From an uncultured Chthonomonas sp. (GTDB lineage: Bacteria > Armatimonadota > Chthonomonadetes > Chthonomonadales > CAJBBX01), in contig CAJBBX010000027.1 of the NCBI GenBank assembly GCA_903951425.1, positions 1 through 64,000 on the forward strand: a DNA stretch of 64,000 bases. Direction: 5' to 3'. The translations under genes and the position numbers were made by a program. The notes under the pieces are model-generated. The model was not told where the DNA came from. It saw nothing but the letters and a program-made list of their open reading frames with translations, and ran no database searches. Positions 51,223 to 58,505 of the stretch are shown piece after piece. Every line of letters begins with the position of its first letter. Position 1 is the first letter of the stretch.

Positions 51223-51927
51223 TTACCTGGCCGCCAGGTTCGCGATGGCGTCACCGCGCTGAACCTTGGCCGCCACATCCAAGCCGGAGGTCACGACACC
51301 GAAGACGCAGTAGTCGCCGTCGAGGTTTCGGTTGTCGTTCAGGTTGATGAAGAACTGGCTATCGCCGGTGTCCGATTGCGGACTGGTAAGCGCCATGGCC
51401 AGTGTTCCCTTGAGGCAGGGAAGCCCGCAAGCCTCGAACTCCAGCGGCTTGCCGGACCCGCCAATGCCGAGCGTCAGGAACTCCGGGTCGGACGCATCCA
51501 TGGCGGCCAGTCGCGGCGACTCGATGTCGCGGGTCTTGGGGTCGCCCGCCTGGATCACGAACCCGGGCTCCACGCGGTGGAACTTAACGCCGCGATAGAA
51601 CCCCGAACGGACCAGTTGCATGAACTGCGCCACGGCCTTCGGGGCCGCCTTGGGATACATCTCAAGGTTGATGTCGCCGCGCCCCTCAATCGTCAGCGTC
51701 AACTGGATGGCCCCCTCCTTGGGCGCCTCCAGCGTCGAAGACTGCTGGGCCACGCGCTTCTGCTTCATGATCACGTCTGACTTCTTGGCCGATACGGCCT
51801 GCTCACGGTCCTTACGGTCTGCCTCCGAGATCATAGGAGACGGGTTCAGGTCCTTCCGGGCGGTGAACAAGAAGGAGGCGCCCAGAGCGAGGACCACGAT
51901 GGCGAAAACCAAGGCTATCGATCGCAT
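51223..51927 (-). CDS. membrane-anchored cyclophilin-type peptidyl-prolyl isomerase
   Basis: A 234-residue cyclophilin with an N-terminal hydrophobic anchor (SIALVFAIVVLALGASFLF), a Lys/Glu-rich spacer (ISEADRKDREQAVSAKKS), then the catalytic domain. FHRVEPGFVIQAGDP holds the catalytic Arg, Phe and Gln; QFFINLNDNRNLDGDYCVFG follows. An insert of ~25 residues (DIESPRLAAMDASDPEFL) separates these two parts, longer than in its partner. It is the first gene of the exported-protein operon. Confidence 0.92.
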   Translation of the reverse strand: MRSIALVFAIVVLALGASFLFTARKDLNPSPMISEADRKDREQAVSAKKSDVIMKQKRVAQQSSTLEAPKEGAIQLTLTIEGRGDINLEMYPKAAPKAVAQFMQLVRSGFYRGVKFHRVEPGFVIQAGDPKTRDIESPRLAAMDASDPEFLTLGIGGSGKPLEFEACGLPCLKGTLAMALTSPQSDTGDSQFFINLNDNRNLDGDYCVFGVVTSGLDVAAKVQRGDAIANLAAR

Positions 51928-52058
51928 GTGTTGATTCCTGCCGGATCGGATGGATGGGGGCGAGACGGCACATGCCGTCGCCCATGGAACGGTAGCGGGA
52001 TTCTACCCAGTGCCCCAGCGCGAGTCAACGCGGACGCACGAGGAGCCGGCGAAGGGCA

Positions 52059-52067
52059 TGCTATACT
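52059..52067 (+). promoter_or_regulatory. extended -10 promoter element for hisF
   Basis: TGC-TATACT forms an extended -10 (TGn plus TATACT) about 70 bases before the hisF ATG. No good -35 is seen, which is common when TGn is present. Confidence 0.5.
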
Positions 52068-52136
52068 CACGGACCCCGAGGGCGGACGCCGTCAGTCACA
52101 TGACGGTCGGGCCGCGCAACGGCGAAGGAGACCGAG

Positions 52137-52907
52137 ATGCTGGCGCGCCGGATCATCCCCTGCCTTGACGTCAAAGAGGGCCGCGTCGTCAAGGGTGTGA
52201 ACTTCCTCAACCTGCGCGATGCCGGGGATCCGGTGGAGTTGGCGGCTCAGTATGACGCCATGGGCGCCGACGAACTCGTCTTCCTGGACATCACGGCCAG
52301 CCACGAGAAGCGCGACCTCATCTACGACGTTGCGGCGCGTGTGGCCGAGCAGGTCTTCATCCCCTTTACGGTGGGAGGCGGCATCCGTGATCCCGACGAC
52401 TTTCGGCGCATCTTGAAGGCCGGGGCGGACAAGGTCAGCGTTAACACCGCCGCCGTCTTGCGGCCGGAGCTGGTCACCGAGGCCTCACGCCAGTTCGGTA
52501 GCCAGTGCGTCGTAGTAGCCATGGATCCGAAGCAGACCGGCGTCACGGAGAGCGGCGAGCCGAAGTGGGAGGTCTTCATCAACGGCGGCCGCACCCCTAC
52601 GGGCATCGATGCGCTGGACTGGGCCGTGCGGTGCGAAGAGATGGGCGCGGGCGAGATACTGCTTACCAGCATGGATCGCGACGGGACGCAGATCGGCTAC
52701 GACCTGCCCTTGACCGCTGCAGTTGCCCGGCGGGTCGGCATCCCGGTGATTGCGTCGGGCGGAGCGGGAACTCCGCAGCACTGCCTCGAGGCGGTGACTA
52801 CCGGCCTGGCAGATGCGGCGCTCATTGCTTCCATCGTGCATGACGGAACCTACAGCATCAGCGACATCAAGGCGCATCTGGCGGCGCATGGCGTTTGCGT
52901 CCGATAG
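52137..52907 (+). CDS. hisF: imidazole glycerol phosphate synthase cyclase subunit HisF
   Basis: A 256-residue TIM barrel that, with HisH, forms imidazole glycerol phosphate and AICAR in histidine synthesis. The catalytic Asp near residue 11 is in [14 protein letters not shown]; the second catalytic Asp is in VVAMDPKQT. Phosphate-binding loops GGGIRD and IASGGAGT are intact. AAGGAG sits eight bases before the ATG. It is followed by hisI; other his genes are not in the window. Confidence 0.96.
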   Translation: MLARRIIPCLDVKEGRVVKGVNFLNLRDAGDPVELAAQYDAMGADELVFLDITASHEKRDLIYDVAARVAEQVFIPFTVGGGIRDPDDFRRILKAGADKVSVNTAAVLRPELVTEASRQFGSQCVVVAMDPKQTGVTESGEPKWEVFINGGRTPTGIDALDWAVRCEEMGAGEILLTSMDRDGTQIGYDLPLTAAVARRVGIPVIASGGAGTPQHCLEAVTTGLADAALIASIVHDGTYSISDIKAHLAAHGVCVR

Positions 52908-52932
52908 CGCAAGGCCGGAGCAGGAGCATAGC

Positions 52933-53331
52933 GTGGCGATTTGGGTTGACCTGAAGTACGACGGCGCGGGCCTGATCCCGGCGGTAGTGCAAGACAGCGA
53001 GAACGGCCAGGTACTCATGGTGGCCTACATGAACGAGGCCGCCGTGCGCATGACGCTGGAGACCCGGCGCGTGACCTTTTGGAGCCGCTCGCGGGGTAAG
53101 TTCTGGATCAAGGGCGAGAGCTCGGGCCATGTCCAGCACCTGATCTCGCTGGCGGTCGACTGCGACAAGGACTGTCTGCTCGTGGCTGTGAAGCAAGAGG
53201 GCCCGGCGTGTCACGAGGGCTACCGCTCGTGCTTCTTTCGCGAGGCGACCGCCGACGGACAGGGCTTGTCGGTGGTTGCGGAACAGCTGAAGACGCCTGA
53301 GGAGATATACGGGGCCAAGACCGGCCCGTAG
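52933..53331 (+). CDS. hisI: phosphoribosyl-AMP cyclohydrolase HisI
   Basis: A 132-residue zinc enzyme that opens the purine ring of phosphoribosyl-AMP, step three of histidine synthesis. Signature stretches are [29 protein letters not shown] and [13 protein letters not shown], giving the zinc Cys residues and Mg-binding Asp residues. It is the single-domain form, not fused to HisE. GTG 52933 with GGAG eight bases upstream is preferred over an ATG at 52888 inside hisF. It converges with the aminotransferase gene. Confidence 0.95.
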   Translation: MAIWVDLKYDGAGLIPAVVQDSENGQVLMVAYMNEAAVRMTLETRRVTFWSRSRGKFWIKGESSGHVQHLISLAVDCDKDCLLVAVKQEGPACHEGYRSCFFREATADGQGLSVVAEQLKTPEEIYGAKTGP

Positions 53332-53336
53332 CCGTC

Positions 53337-53387
53337 CGCCGCTCCTGCCCCATCTGCGGTTCCGCAGCGTAAGGCGAAGGAGCGGCG
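53337..53387. terminator. nested inverted repeat in a convergent gap (possible bidirectional terminator)
   Basis: A ten-base outer stem CGCCGCTCCT (53337-53346) / AGGAGCGGCG (53378-53387) encloses a perfect hairpin CTGCGG-TT-CCGCAG (53354-53367). It fills the 68-base space between the convergent hisI and aminotransferase genes. No T-run is present, so the terminator call is tentative. Confidence 0.5.
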
Positions 53388-53399
53388 CACCGGCGATGG

Positions 53400-54656
53400 C
53401 TACATGTCGTCCAGCATCTCCGCGGCCTCGGTCAGGGCCTCTTCGAAGGCGGTGAGGGCCCGGTCCACCTCTTCTGCCGTGATGATCACCGGCGGCTCGA
53501 AGCGGATCACCTTGGGGTTGTTCAGCGTGTAGGCAGCCACGACGCCTCGGCGGGACATGCCGTTGATGGAGAGCTCGCCGTAGTCCTCGACCGCGAACTC
53601 CACGCCGATCATCAGACCCATGCCTCGCACGTCGACCAGCACGTCCGGGTGGGCCGTCTGGATGCGGCGCAGGCCCGTGATCATCTGCTCGCCTCGGGCG
53701 CGGGCGCGCTCCACCAGACCCTCGGCCTCGATCGCCTCAAGCGCCGCCAGACCGGCTCGGCAGGCCAGCGGGTTCCCGCCGAAGGTGCTTGTATGCACCA
53801 GCGGGTTCTCGCCGAACGCCTTGTCCCAGATATCCTTCGTCGCCATGACCGCGCCGAGGGGCATGACGCCTCCGCCCAGCGCCTTGGCAAGCGTCATGAT
53901 GTCCGGCGCGACGCCCCAGTGGTCGCAGGCGAACATGGCGCCCGTTCGCGAGAGGCCGGTCTGGACCTCTTCGAGGATCAGCAGGACGCCCCGTTCGTCG
54001 CAGAGGCGCCGGAGGCCGGGCAGGTAGTCATCGGACGGGCATCGGATGCCTCCCTCGCCCTGGATGGGCTCCACGATGACGGCCGCCGTGTTCGGGCCGA
54101 TGGCGTCGGCCACCGCCTCCACATCATCGAAGGGGACATGGACGAAGCCCGGCAACATGGGATCGAACGGCTTCCGAAAGAGTTCACGGCCCGTGGCGGC
54201 CAACGAGCCCATGCTCTTGCCGTGGAATGCGCCCACGGTGCAGACAAAGTCCGTCTTCCCTGTGGCGCCGCGGGCGATCTTGATGGCGCCCTCCACGGCC
54301 TCGGTGCCGCTGTTGCAGAAGAAGGAGTACTGCAGGCCCTTGGGCGCGATTGAAGCCAGCTTCTCGGCCAGCAGCGCCATGGGCTCGTTGAAGAACGTTC
54401 GGCAAGAGAGCGGCAGCCTGTGGAGTTGCTCCTGCACCGCCGCGACCACATGCGGATGCGAGTGGCCCAGGGTGAAGACGCCGTAGCCACCGAGGCAGTC
54501 CAGGTACTCCGCCCCGCTGACACATCGGACGGTGCAGCCCGACGCGCTCTCCTCCACGTCGCCAAAACCGGCGAAGCGCATGACGCTGGCCAGACCGGGG
54601 TTAACGTACTCCTGGTACAGGTCGATGACGTGGTTGATCCTGCTCTCGCTATCCAT
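53400..54656 (-). CDS. class III aminotransferase (putrescine/ornithine type) with Asp-to-Glu change
   Basis: A 418-residue PLP enzyme close to putrescine aminotransferase (YgjG-like). It matches in SGTEAVEGAIKIAR, VEPIQGEGG, MTLAKALGGGVMPLGA and the late TLNNPKVIRFEPP. Lys258 would hold PLP. The Asp that hydrogen-bonds the PLP pyridine nitrogen (family LILDEVQTG) is Glu229 here (LILEEVQTG, codon GAA), a rare change at an almost invariant site. It precedes a cupin gene by 11 bases. Substrate is inferred as a diamine or omega-amine. Confidence 0.85.
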   Translation of the reverse strand: MDSESRINHVIDLYQEYVNPGLASVMRFAGFGDVEESASGCTVRCVSGAEYLDCLGGYGVFTLGHSHPHVVAAVQEQLHRLPLSCRTFFNEPMALLAEKLASIAPKGLQYSFFCNSGTEAVEGAIKIARGATGKTDFVCTVGAFHGKSMGSLAATGRELFRKPFDPMLPGFVHVPFDDVEAVADAIGPNTAAVIVEPIQGEGGIRCPSDDYLPGLRRLCDERGVLLILEEVQTGLSRTGAMFACDHWGVAPDIMTLAKALGGGVMPLGAVMATKDIWDKAFGENPLVHTSTFGGNPLACRAGLAALEAIEAEGLVERARARGEQMITGLRRIQTAHPDVLVDVRGMGLMIGVEFAVEDYGELSINGMSRRGVVAAYTLNNPKVIRFEPPVIITAEEVDRALTAFEEALTEAAEMLDDM

Positions 54657-54667
54657 GTCCCATCCTC

Positions 54668-55042
54668 TCAGCCGGCCTCACGGGTCTCCCCGGCATCGGT
54701 ATCGACGACTACGTAGAACTCATCGGTATGCCGCCAGGCCGGCACGCCGAAGACGATGGTCTCCAGATCGCCGTAGGCCCGGTGCGGCGTGCCCGGCTCG
54801 ATCAGTACCGTGACACCAGGCCGCAGGTCCACCACGTCATCGCCCAGTTCCATGGAGCCCGAACCGGCAAGGACGTAGTAGACTTCCGTGCAGTCGCGGT
54901 GGTAGTGCTTCACCGAGTCGCGTATGTGTGTCACGTGCAGGTTGGCCACGGGCGTGTCGTCAGCGGTAAGCACCCGCGTGCTCTCGCCGCACTTGCTCAT
55001 CACGACCGGCGCTTCAGCCCTCTCACGAACCAGGTAGCCCAT
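54668..55042 (-). CDS. cupin-domain protein
   Basis: A 124-residue single-cupin protein. The metal-binding motifs are VKHYHRDCTEVYYVLAG (two His and a Glu) and PGTPHRAYG. It would bind Fe, Mn or Zn and act as a dioxygenase, isomerase or sensor; such small cupins cannot be assigned by sequence. Between an ABC permease and an aminotransferase gene, it may handle the transported sugar or amine. The ATG has a strong AAGGAAGGG site. Confidence 0.82.
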   Translation of the reverse strand: MGYLVRERAEAPVVMSKCGESTRVLTADDTPVANLHVTHIRDSVKHYHRDCTEVYYVLAGSGSMELGDDVVDLRPGVTVLIEPGTPHRAYGDLETIVFGVPAWRHTDEFYVVVDTDAGETREAG

Positions 55043-55063
55043 GCGGCCCTTCCTTCGCCCCGG

Positions 55064-56086
55064 CTAGGAGCCGGGCTCCGTGCGGCGTCGGCGGATGCCG
55101 TCATACAGCGCAGCCAGCCAGATGACGCCTCCGATGATAATGACCTGCCAGTGCGGATGCAGGCCCTTCAGGTCGCAGCCGTTCTGGATCACCGCCATGA
55201 GGAAGGCGCCGATGATCGTGCCCAGGATGCCGCCCGCGCCGCCGGAAAGACTGGTGCCGCCGATGACCGTGGCGGCGATGGCCTGAAGCTCGAGGCCGAC
55301 GCCGGCGGTGGGTTGCCCTCCGCCCGTTCGCGCCACGTGCACGACGGCCGCAACGCCTGCAAGCAGGCCGCAGAGCGTGAAGACCGTGATCGTGGTGCGG
55401 TTCAGCGAGATACCCGAGAGCCGGGCCGCGTCCTTATTGCCTCCCACTGCGTATACGCTGCGCCCCCAAGCCGACTTCGCCAGCAGCAGATGCACGCCGA
55501 CGGCCGCACCGACCATAAGGACCAGCGGGATCGGTATCCCAGCATCCTGCGTCCGGCTGAAGAGCTGCCCCATGGCGAACGCCTCAAAGCCCGGCGCCGT
55601 GCCGCTGACGTTCGCATCGCCGGAGACGATGAGGGCCAGGCCGTTGGCAATACCCATGGTACCAAGGGTGGCTATGAACGCAGGCATGCGGCCGTAGGAG
55701 GTGAGCAGGCCGCTCACGGCGCCGCACGCCGCTCCCGTGAGGCACGAGGCCGCCACGGCAGGAGCCACGCCCCATCCGCGCCCGACCATGAGCCACGCGG
55801 CCATCACGCTACAGAGCGCGAGGATGCGGCCCACGGAGAGGTCGATGTGCCCAGCAATGATGACCGCGGTCTCACCCAGCGCCAGCACGGCCACGACGGC
55901 GGTGGACTGAAAGATCGTGTTCCAGTTCATGCGCGTCATAAAGCCCTGGTCTCGCGCCACAATAGACAGCGCAATCACCATCACCAGCAGAAACGAAAGC
56001 GGGGCGAAAACGCCTCCGACTTTGTCCATGACGGTGGAGCGGCTGATGGCCCGGACATCGTGTTTGGTCAAGGGAGCCCTTCCCAT
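55064..56086 (-). CDS. sugar-type ABC transporter permease (RbsC-like), orphan
   Basis: A 340-residue permease with about nine to ten helices, matching the RbsC/YjfF family: GETAVIIAGHIDLSVGRILAL, the EAA-like loop, GGNKDAARLSGI and GGTSLSGGAGGILGT. Such permeases import sugars or autoinducer-like compounds with an ATPase and a binding protein, neither of which is in the window. ATG 56086 is the longest start, only one base from a palindrome (56088-56100). The TTG at 56071 with a GGGAAGGG site upstream is a reasonable alternative. Confidence 0.85.
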   Translation of the reverse strand: MGRAPLTKHDVRAISRSTVMDKVGGVFAPLSFLLVMVIALSIVARDQGFMTRMNWNTIFQSTAVVAVLALGETAVIIAGHIDLSVGRILALCSVMAAWLMVGRGWGVAPAVAASCLTGAACGAVSGLLTSYGRMPAFIATLGTMGIANGLALIVSGDANVSGTAPGFEAFAMGQLFSRTQDAGIPIPLVLMVGAAVGVHLLLAKSAWGRSVYAVGGNKDAARLSGISLNRTTITVFTLCGLLAGVAAVVHVARTGGGQPTAGVGLELQAIAATVIGGTSLSGGAGGILGTIIGAFLMAVIQNGCDLKGLHPHWQVIIIGGVIWLAALYDGIRRRRTEPGS

Positions 56087-56087
56087 T

Positions 56088-56100
56088 GGTAACGGTTACC
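56088..56100. promoter_or_regulatory. perfect 13-bp palindrome, LacI-family operator-like
   Basis: GGTAACGGTTACC reads GGTAAC, a central G, GTTACC: a perfect palindrome around one central base. LacI/GalR regulators of sugar transport often bind GTAAC-n-GTTAC-like sites. Its position right before the ABC permease start suggests repression of that operon. No LacI gene is in the window. Confidence 0.6.
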
Positions 56101-56174
56101 GGCTTGAGTTTACCGCACGTCACACGCCCTCGGAGGATGCGGGCCACAGGGCTCGCTGAGGCATGGAGCGACGC

Positions 56175-57353
56175 ATGCAGCATGACCTGATCATCATCGG
56201 CGCCGGACCCGCGGGCTGCGCGGCGGCCCTTGAGGCGCGGGCACGGAACCTGAGCGTCGTCCTTCTCGAGCGCAGGGCGCTACCGCGCCACAAGACCTGC
56301 GGCGGCGGGGTTCCCGCGGCTGCGGCGGCCCTGCTGCCCGAGGTGGGCATTGAGCAGGCCTGCGAGGCCCGCTTGCGCTTTATGCGGCACACCTTTCGCT
56401 TCGGTTCTCCCTACTACTGGCCGGTGAGCGCCGACCCCGAGGATGCCTCGCTTGACGTGCTCAGCGTCACCCGCAGCCGGTTCGACCTGCTGCTGGCAGA
56501 GGCGGCGTCAGGCAGGGGCGCCGACCTGCGGACCGGAAACCGCGCTGTAGCGCTGGAGGAGAGCTCCGAGGGCGTGGTGGTCACGGTGAGCCACTCGCGC
56601 GGCGACGAGCGGCTGTCGGCCCGTAACGCAATCTGCGCGGACGGGGCCGTCGGTCCCAGTGCGCGGTGGGCGGGACGCACGCACCGGGCCTCGGCTATTG
56701 CCATGGAGGTCGAGGTTCCAGTCGACTGGCGGTCGGCGCCGGCGCCGCTCACGCGCGACACGATGCACCTTGAGTTCGGCAGTGTGCCCAACGGCTACGC
56801 ATGGGCCTTCCCAAAGGCCGACTGCGTCAACGTCGGAGCGGGCTTCTTCGCGCCGGGAGCCATCGCCCACGGCGCCGCCGCGGTCGCCCAACTGCGGCAG
56901 GTGATCGCAGATACGTGCAGGTACGTAGGGCTCCCGCACGATCCGGCCACGGCAACGTTCCACAGCCACCCGATCCCGCTCTGGCAGGCAGACACGCCGC
57001 TAGTGAGCCGCGGCGGGCGAGTTCTCTATACCGGTGATGCAGCCACGCTGGTGAACCCGCTCTTCGGCGACGGTATCCTGCACGCGCTACGGAGCGGCCG
57101 CATGGCCGCGGCAGGAGTGGCGGACGGCGCCACACAGGGCTACGCGGCCGACGTGCGGCGCGTCTTCGGCGGACCGTTCACCGGGGCGCGGCGCATCTCA
57201 GGCGTCTTCTACCGCTTCCCGGAGCGCTGCTACAATGCAGGCGTCGTACGGCCGGGCGCCACCGTCATGGCTGCCAGGATGCTGGCAGGTGAGAGCCTCT
57301 ACGGTCAAGCGTGGGGGAAGGTCCTTGCTCGCCTCCGCTGGACCCGCGGCTGA
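56175..57353 (+). CDS. geranylgeranyl-reductase-family flavoprotein
   Basis: A 392-residue FAD-dependent oxidoreductase. The dinucleotide-binding motif GAGPAGCAAA is at residues 8-17, followed by VVLLERR and KTCGGGVP, the family's substrate/FAD loop. LYTGDAATLVNPLFGDGI is the second FAD motif. These enzymes hydrogenate isoprenoid double bonds (lipid or quinone side chains) or act on related substrates. ATG 56175 has GGAG six bases upstream; ATG 56163 lacks good spacing. It is divergent from the ABC permease. A role on menaquinone tails is possible but unproven. Confidence 0.85.
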   Translation: MQHDLIIIGAGPAGCAAALEARARNLSVVLLERRALPRHKTCGGGVPAAAAALLPEVGIEQACEARLRFMRHTFRFGSPYYWPVSADPEDASLDVLSVTRSRFDLLLAEAASGRGADLRTGNRAVALEESSEGVVVTVSHSRGDERLSARNAICADGAVGPSARWAGRTHRASAIAMEVEVPVDWRSAPAPLTRDTMHLEFGSVPNGYAWAFPKADCVNVGAGFFAPGAIAHGAAAVAQLRQVIADTCRYVGLPHDPATATFHSHPIPLWQADTPLVSRGGRVLYTGDAATLVNPLFGDGILHALRSGRMAAAGVADGATQGYAADVRRVFGGPFTGARRISGVFYRFPERCYNAGVVRPGATVMAARMLAGESLYGQAWGKVLARLRWTRG

Positions 57354-57421
57354 ACCAGTCAGGGCAAAGCCCCCGGCAAGCTGCGGCCGTAGCCGCCCTC
57401 GGCAGTGGCTTCGCCGTCAGA

Positions 57422-58501
57422 CTACGGGACCCAGTCCGCCACGAAGACGTTCGTCTTGCGACCGGGCCCGCAACGGTTGGAGCACCAGAGTAGCTTCTTC
57501 CCGTCGCGCGAAAACATGGGGAACGAGTCGAACTCGCCGCCACGGGTGACCTGCTCGAGCCCCGTTCCGTCGAGGCCGACCTTGTATAGCTCGAACGTGC
57601 GGCCTGCGGGGTCGCCAACGTTGGATGAGAAGATCAGCCCCTTGCCGTCGGGCGTGAAGTATGGCGCAAAGTTGGCGGCGCCGGTGTGCGTAACCTGCCG
57701 GGCCTGAGAGCCGTCGGACCGGGCGACCCAGAGTTCCATCTTGCTGGGCTTCACCAAGTGCTGGGCCAGCAGGTCCAGATACTCGCGCTTCTCAGTCTCG
57801 TTCTGCGGGTACCAGGCACGCCACGCGATCATCTTGCCGTCCGGCGAGAGGACGGGACCGCCGTCATACCCCACTTCTCGCGTCAGCCGCTTAACGTTGT
57901 TGCCACGGGTATCCATCGAGTAGATGTCGATGTCCCCATCGCGTGAGGACGTAAACACGACCTTCCTGCCGTCGGCAGAAACGGTGGCCTCGGCGTAGTA
58001 CGCGGTGGTCTTTCCCGGCTCTACCTTCTTGGGGATGACAGGCGTCAGGCCCGTGCCGTCGAGGCGCGCCCTGAAGATGGCGTAGTACGGGTAGACGGGC
58101 CAGACGTAGCCCTTGGAGCGGTCCACCGGCGGAGGCGCCTCGTGGCTGTGGCCTTCGGTACTGGCGAAGAGGACCTCACGATCGCCCTTCATGAAGAAGG
58201 CGCACGTGCACCGACCGTGGCCGCTCGACACCATCCGCTCGCCCGTGCCGTCAGCGTTCATGACGTAGATGCGGTCGGCCGCAGCGCCGTCGCGCTTGGC
58301 CTGGAAGATGATCTTGCTGCCGTCATTGCTCCAGTAGGCCTCAGCGTTGTCGCCGGCGAATGTGAGTTGCTTAACGTTCGCCAAGTGTACCTCGGCCGCG
58401 TGGCGGGGCACGGTGAGCAGCGTGGATGGCCCTGCATGGCCCTGCACGAACGCGGCGTTAGCGGCGGCAAGGGCCGCAAACGCAAGGGTCGGTGTCAGCA
58501 T
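57422..58501 (-). CDS. exported TolB-like beta-propeller protein
   Basis: A 359-residue protein with a signal peptide (LAFAALAAANAAFVQGHAG) and repeated PD40/WD40-like blades of the TolB type (WSNDGSKIIFQAKRDG, VSADGRKVVFTSSRDG, FTPDGKGLIFSSN, FSRDGKKLLWCSN). These propellers bind proteins or peptides and are often found beside secreted peptidases. It begins four bases after the M28 peptidase stop, so it is probably translated with it and acts in the same compartment. Confidence 0.88.
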   Translation of the reverse strand: MLTPTLAFAALAAANAAFVQGHAGPSTLLTVPRHAAEVHLANVKQLTFAGDNAEAYWSNDGSKIIFQAKRDGAAADRIYVMNADGTGERMVSSGHGRCTCAFFMKGDREVLFASTEGHSHEAPPPVDRSKGYVWPVYPYYAIFRARLDGTGLTPVIPKKVEPGKTTAYYAEATVSADGRKVVFTSSRDGDIDIYSMDTRGNNVKRLTREVGYDGGPVLSPDGKMIAWRAWYPQNETEKREYLDLLAQHLVKPSKMELWVARSDGSQARQVTHTGAANFAPYFTPDGKGLIFSSNVGDPAGRTFELYKVGLDGTGLEQVTRGGEFDSFPMFSRDGKKLLWCSNRCGPGRKTNVFVADWVP

Positions 58502-58505
58502 GGGC

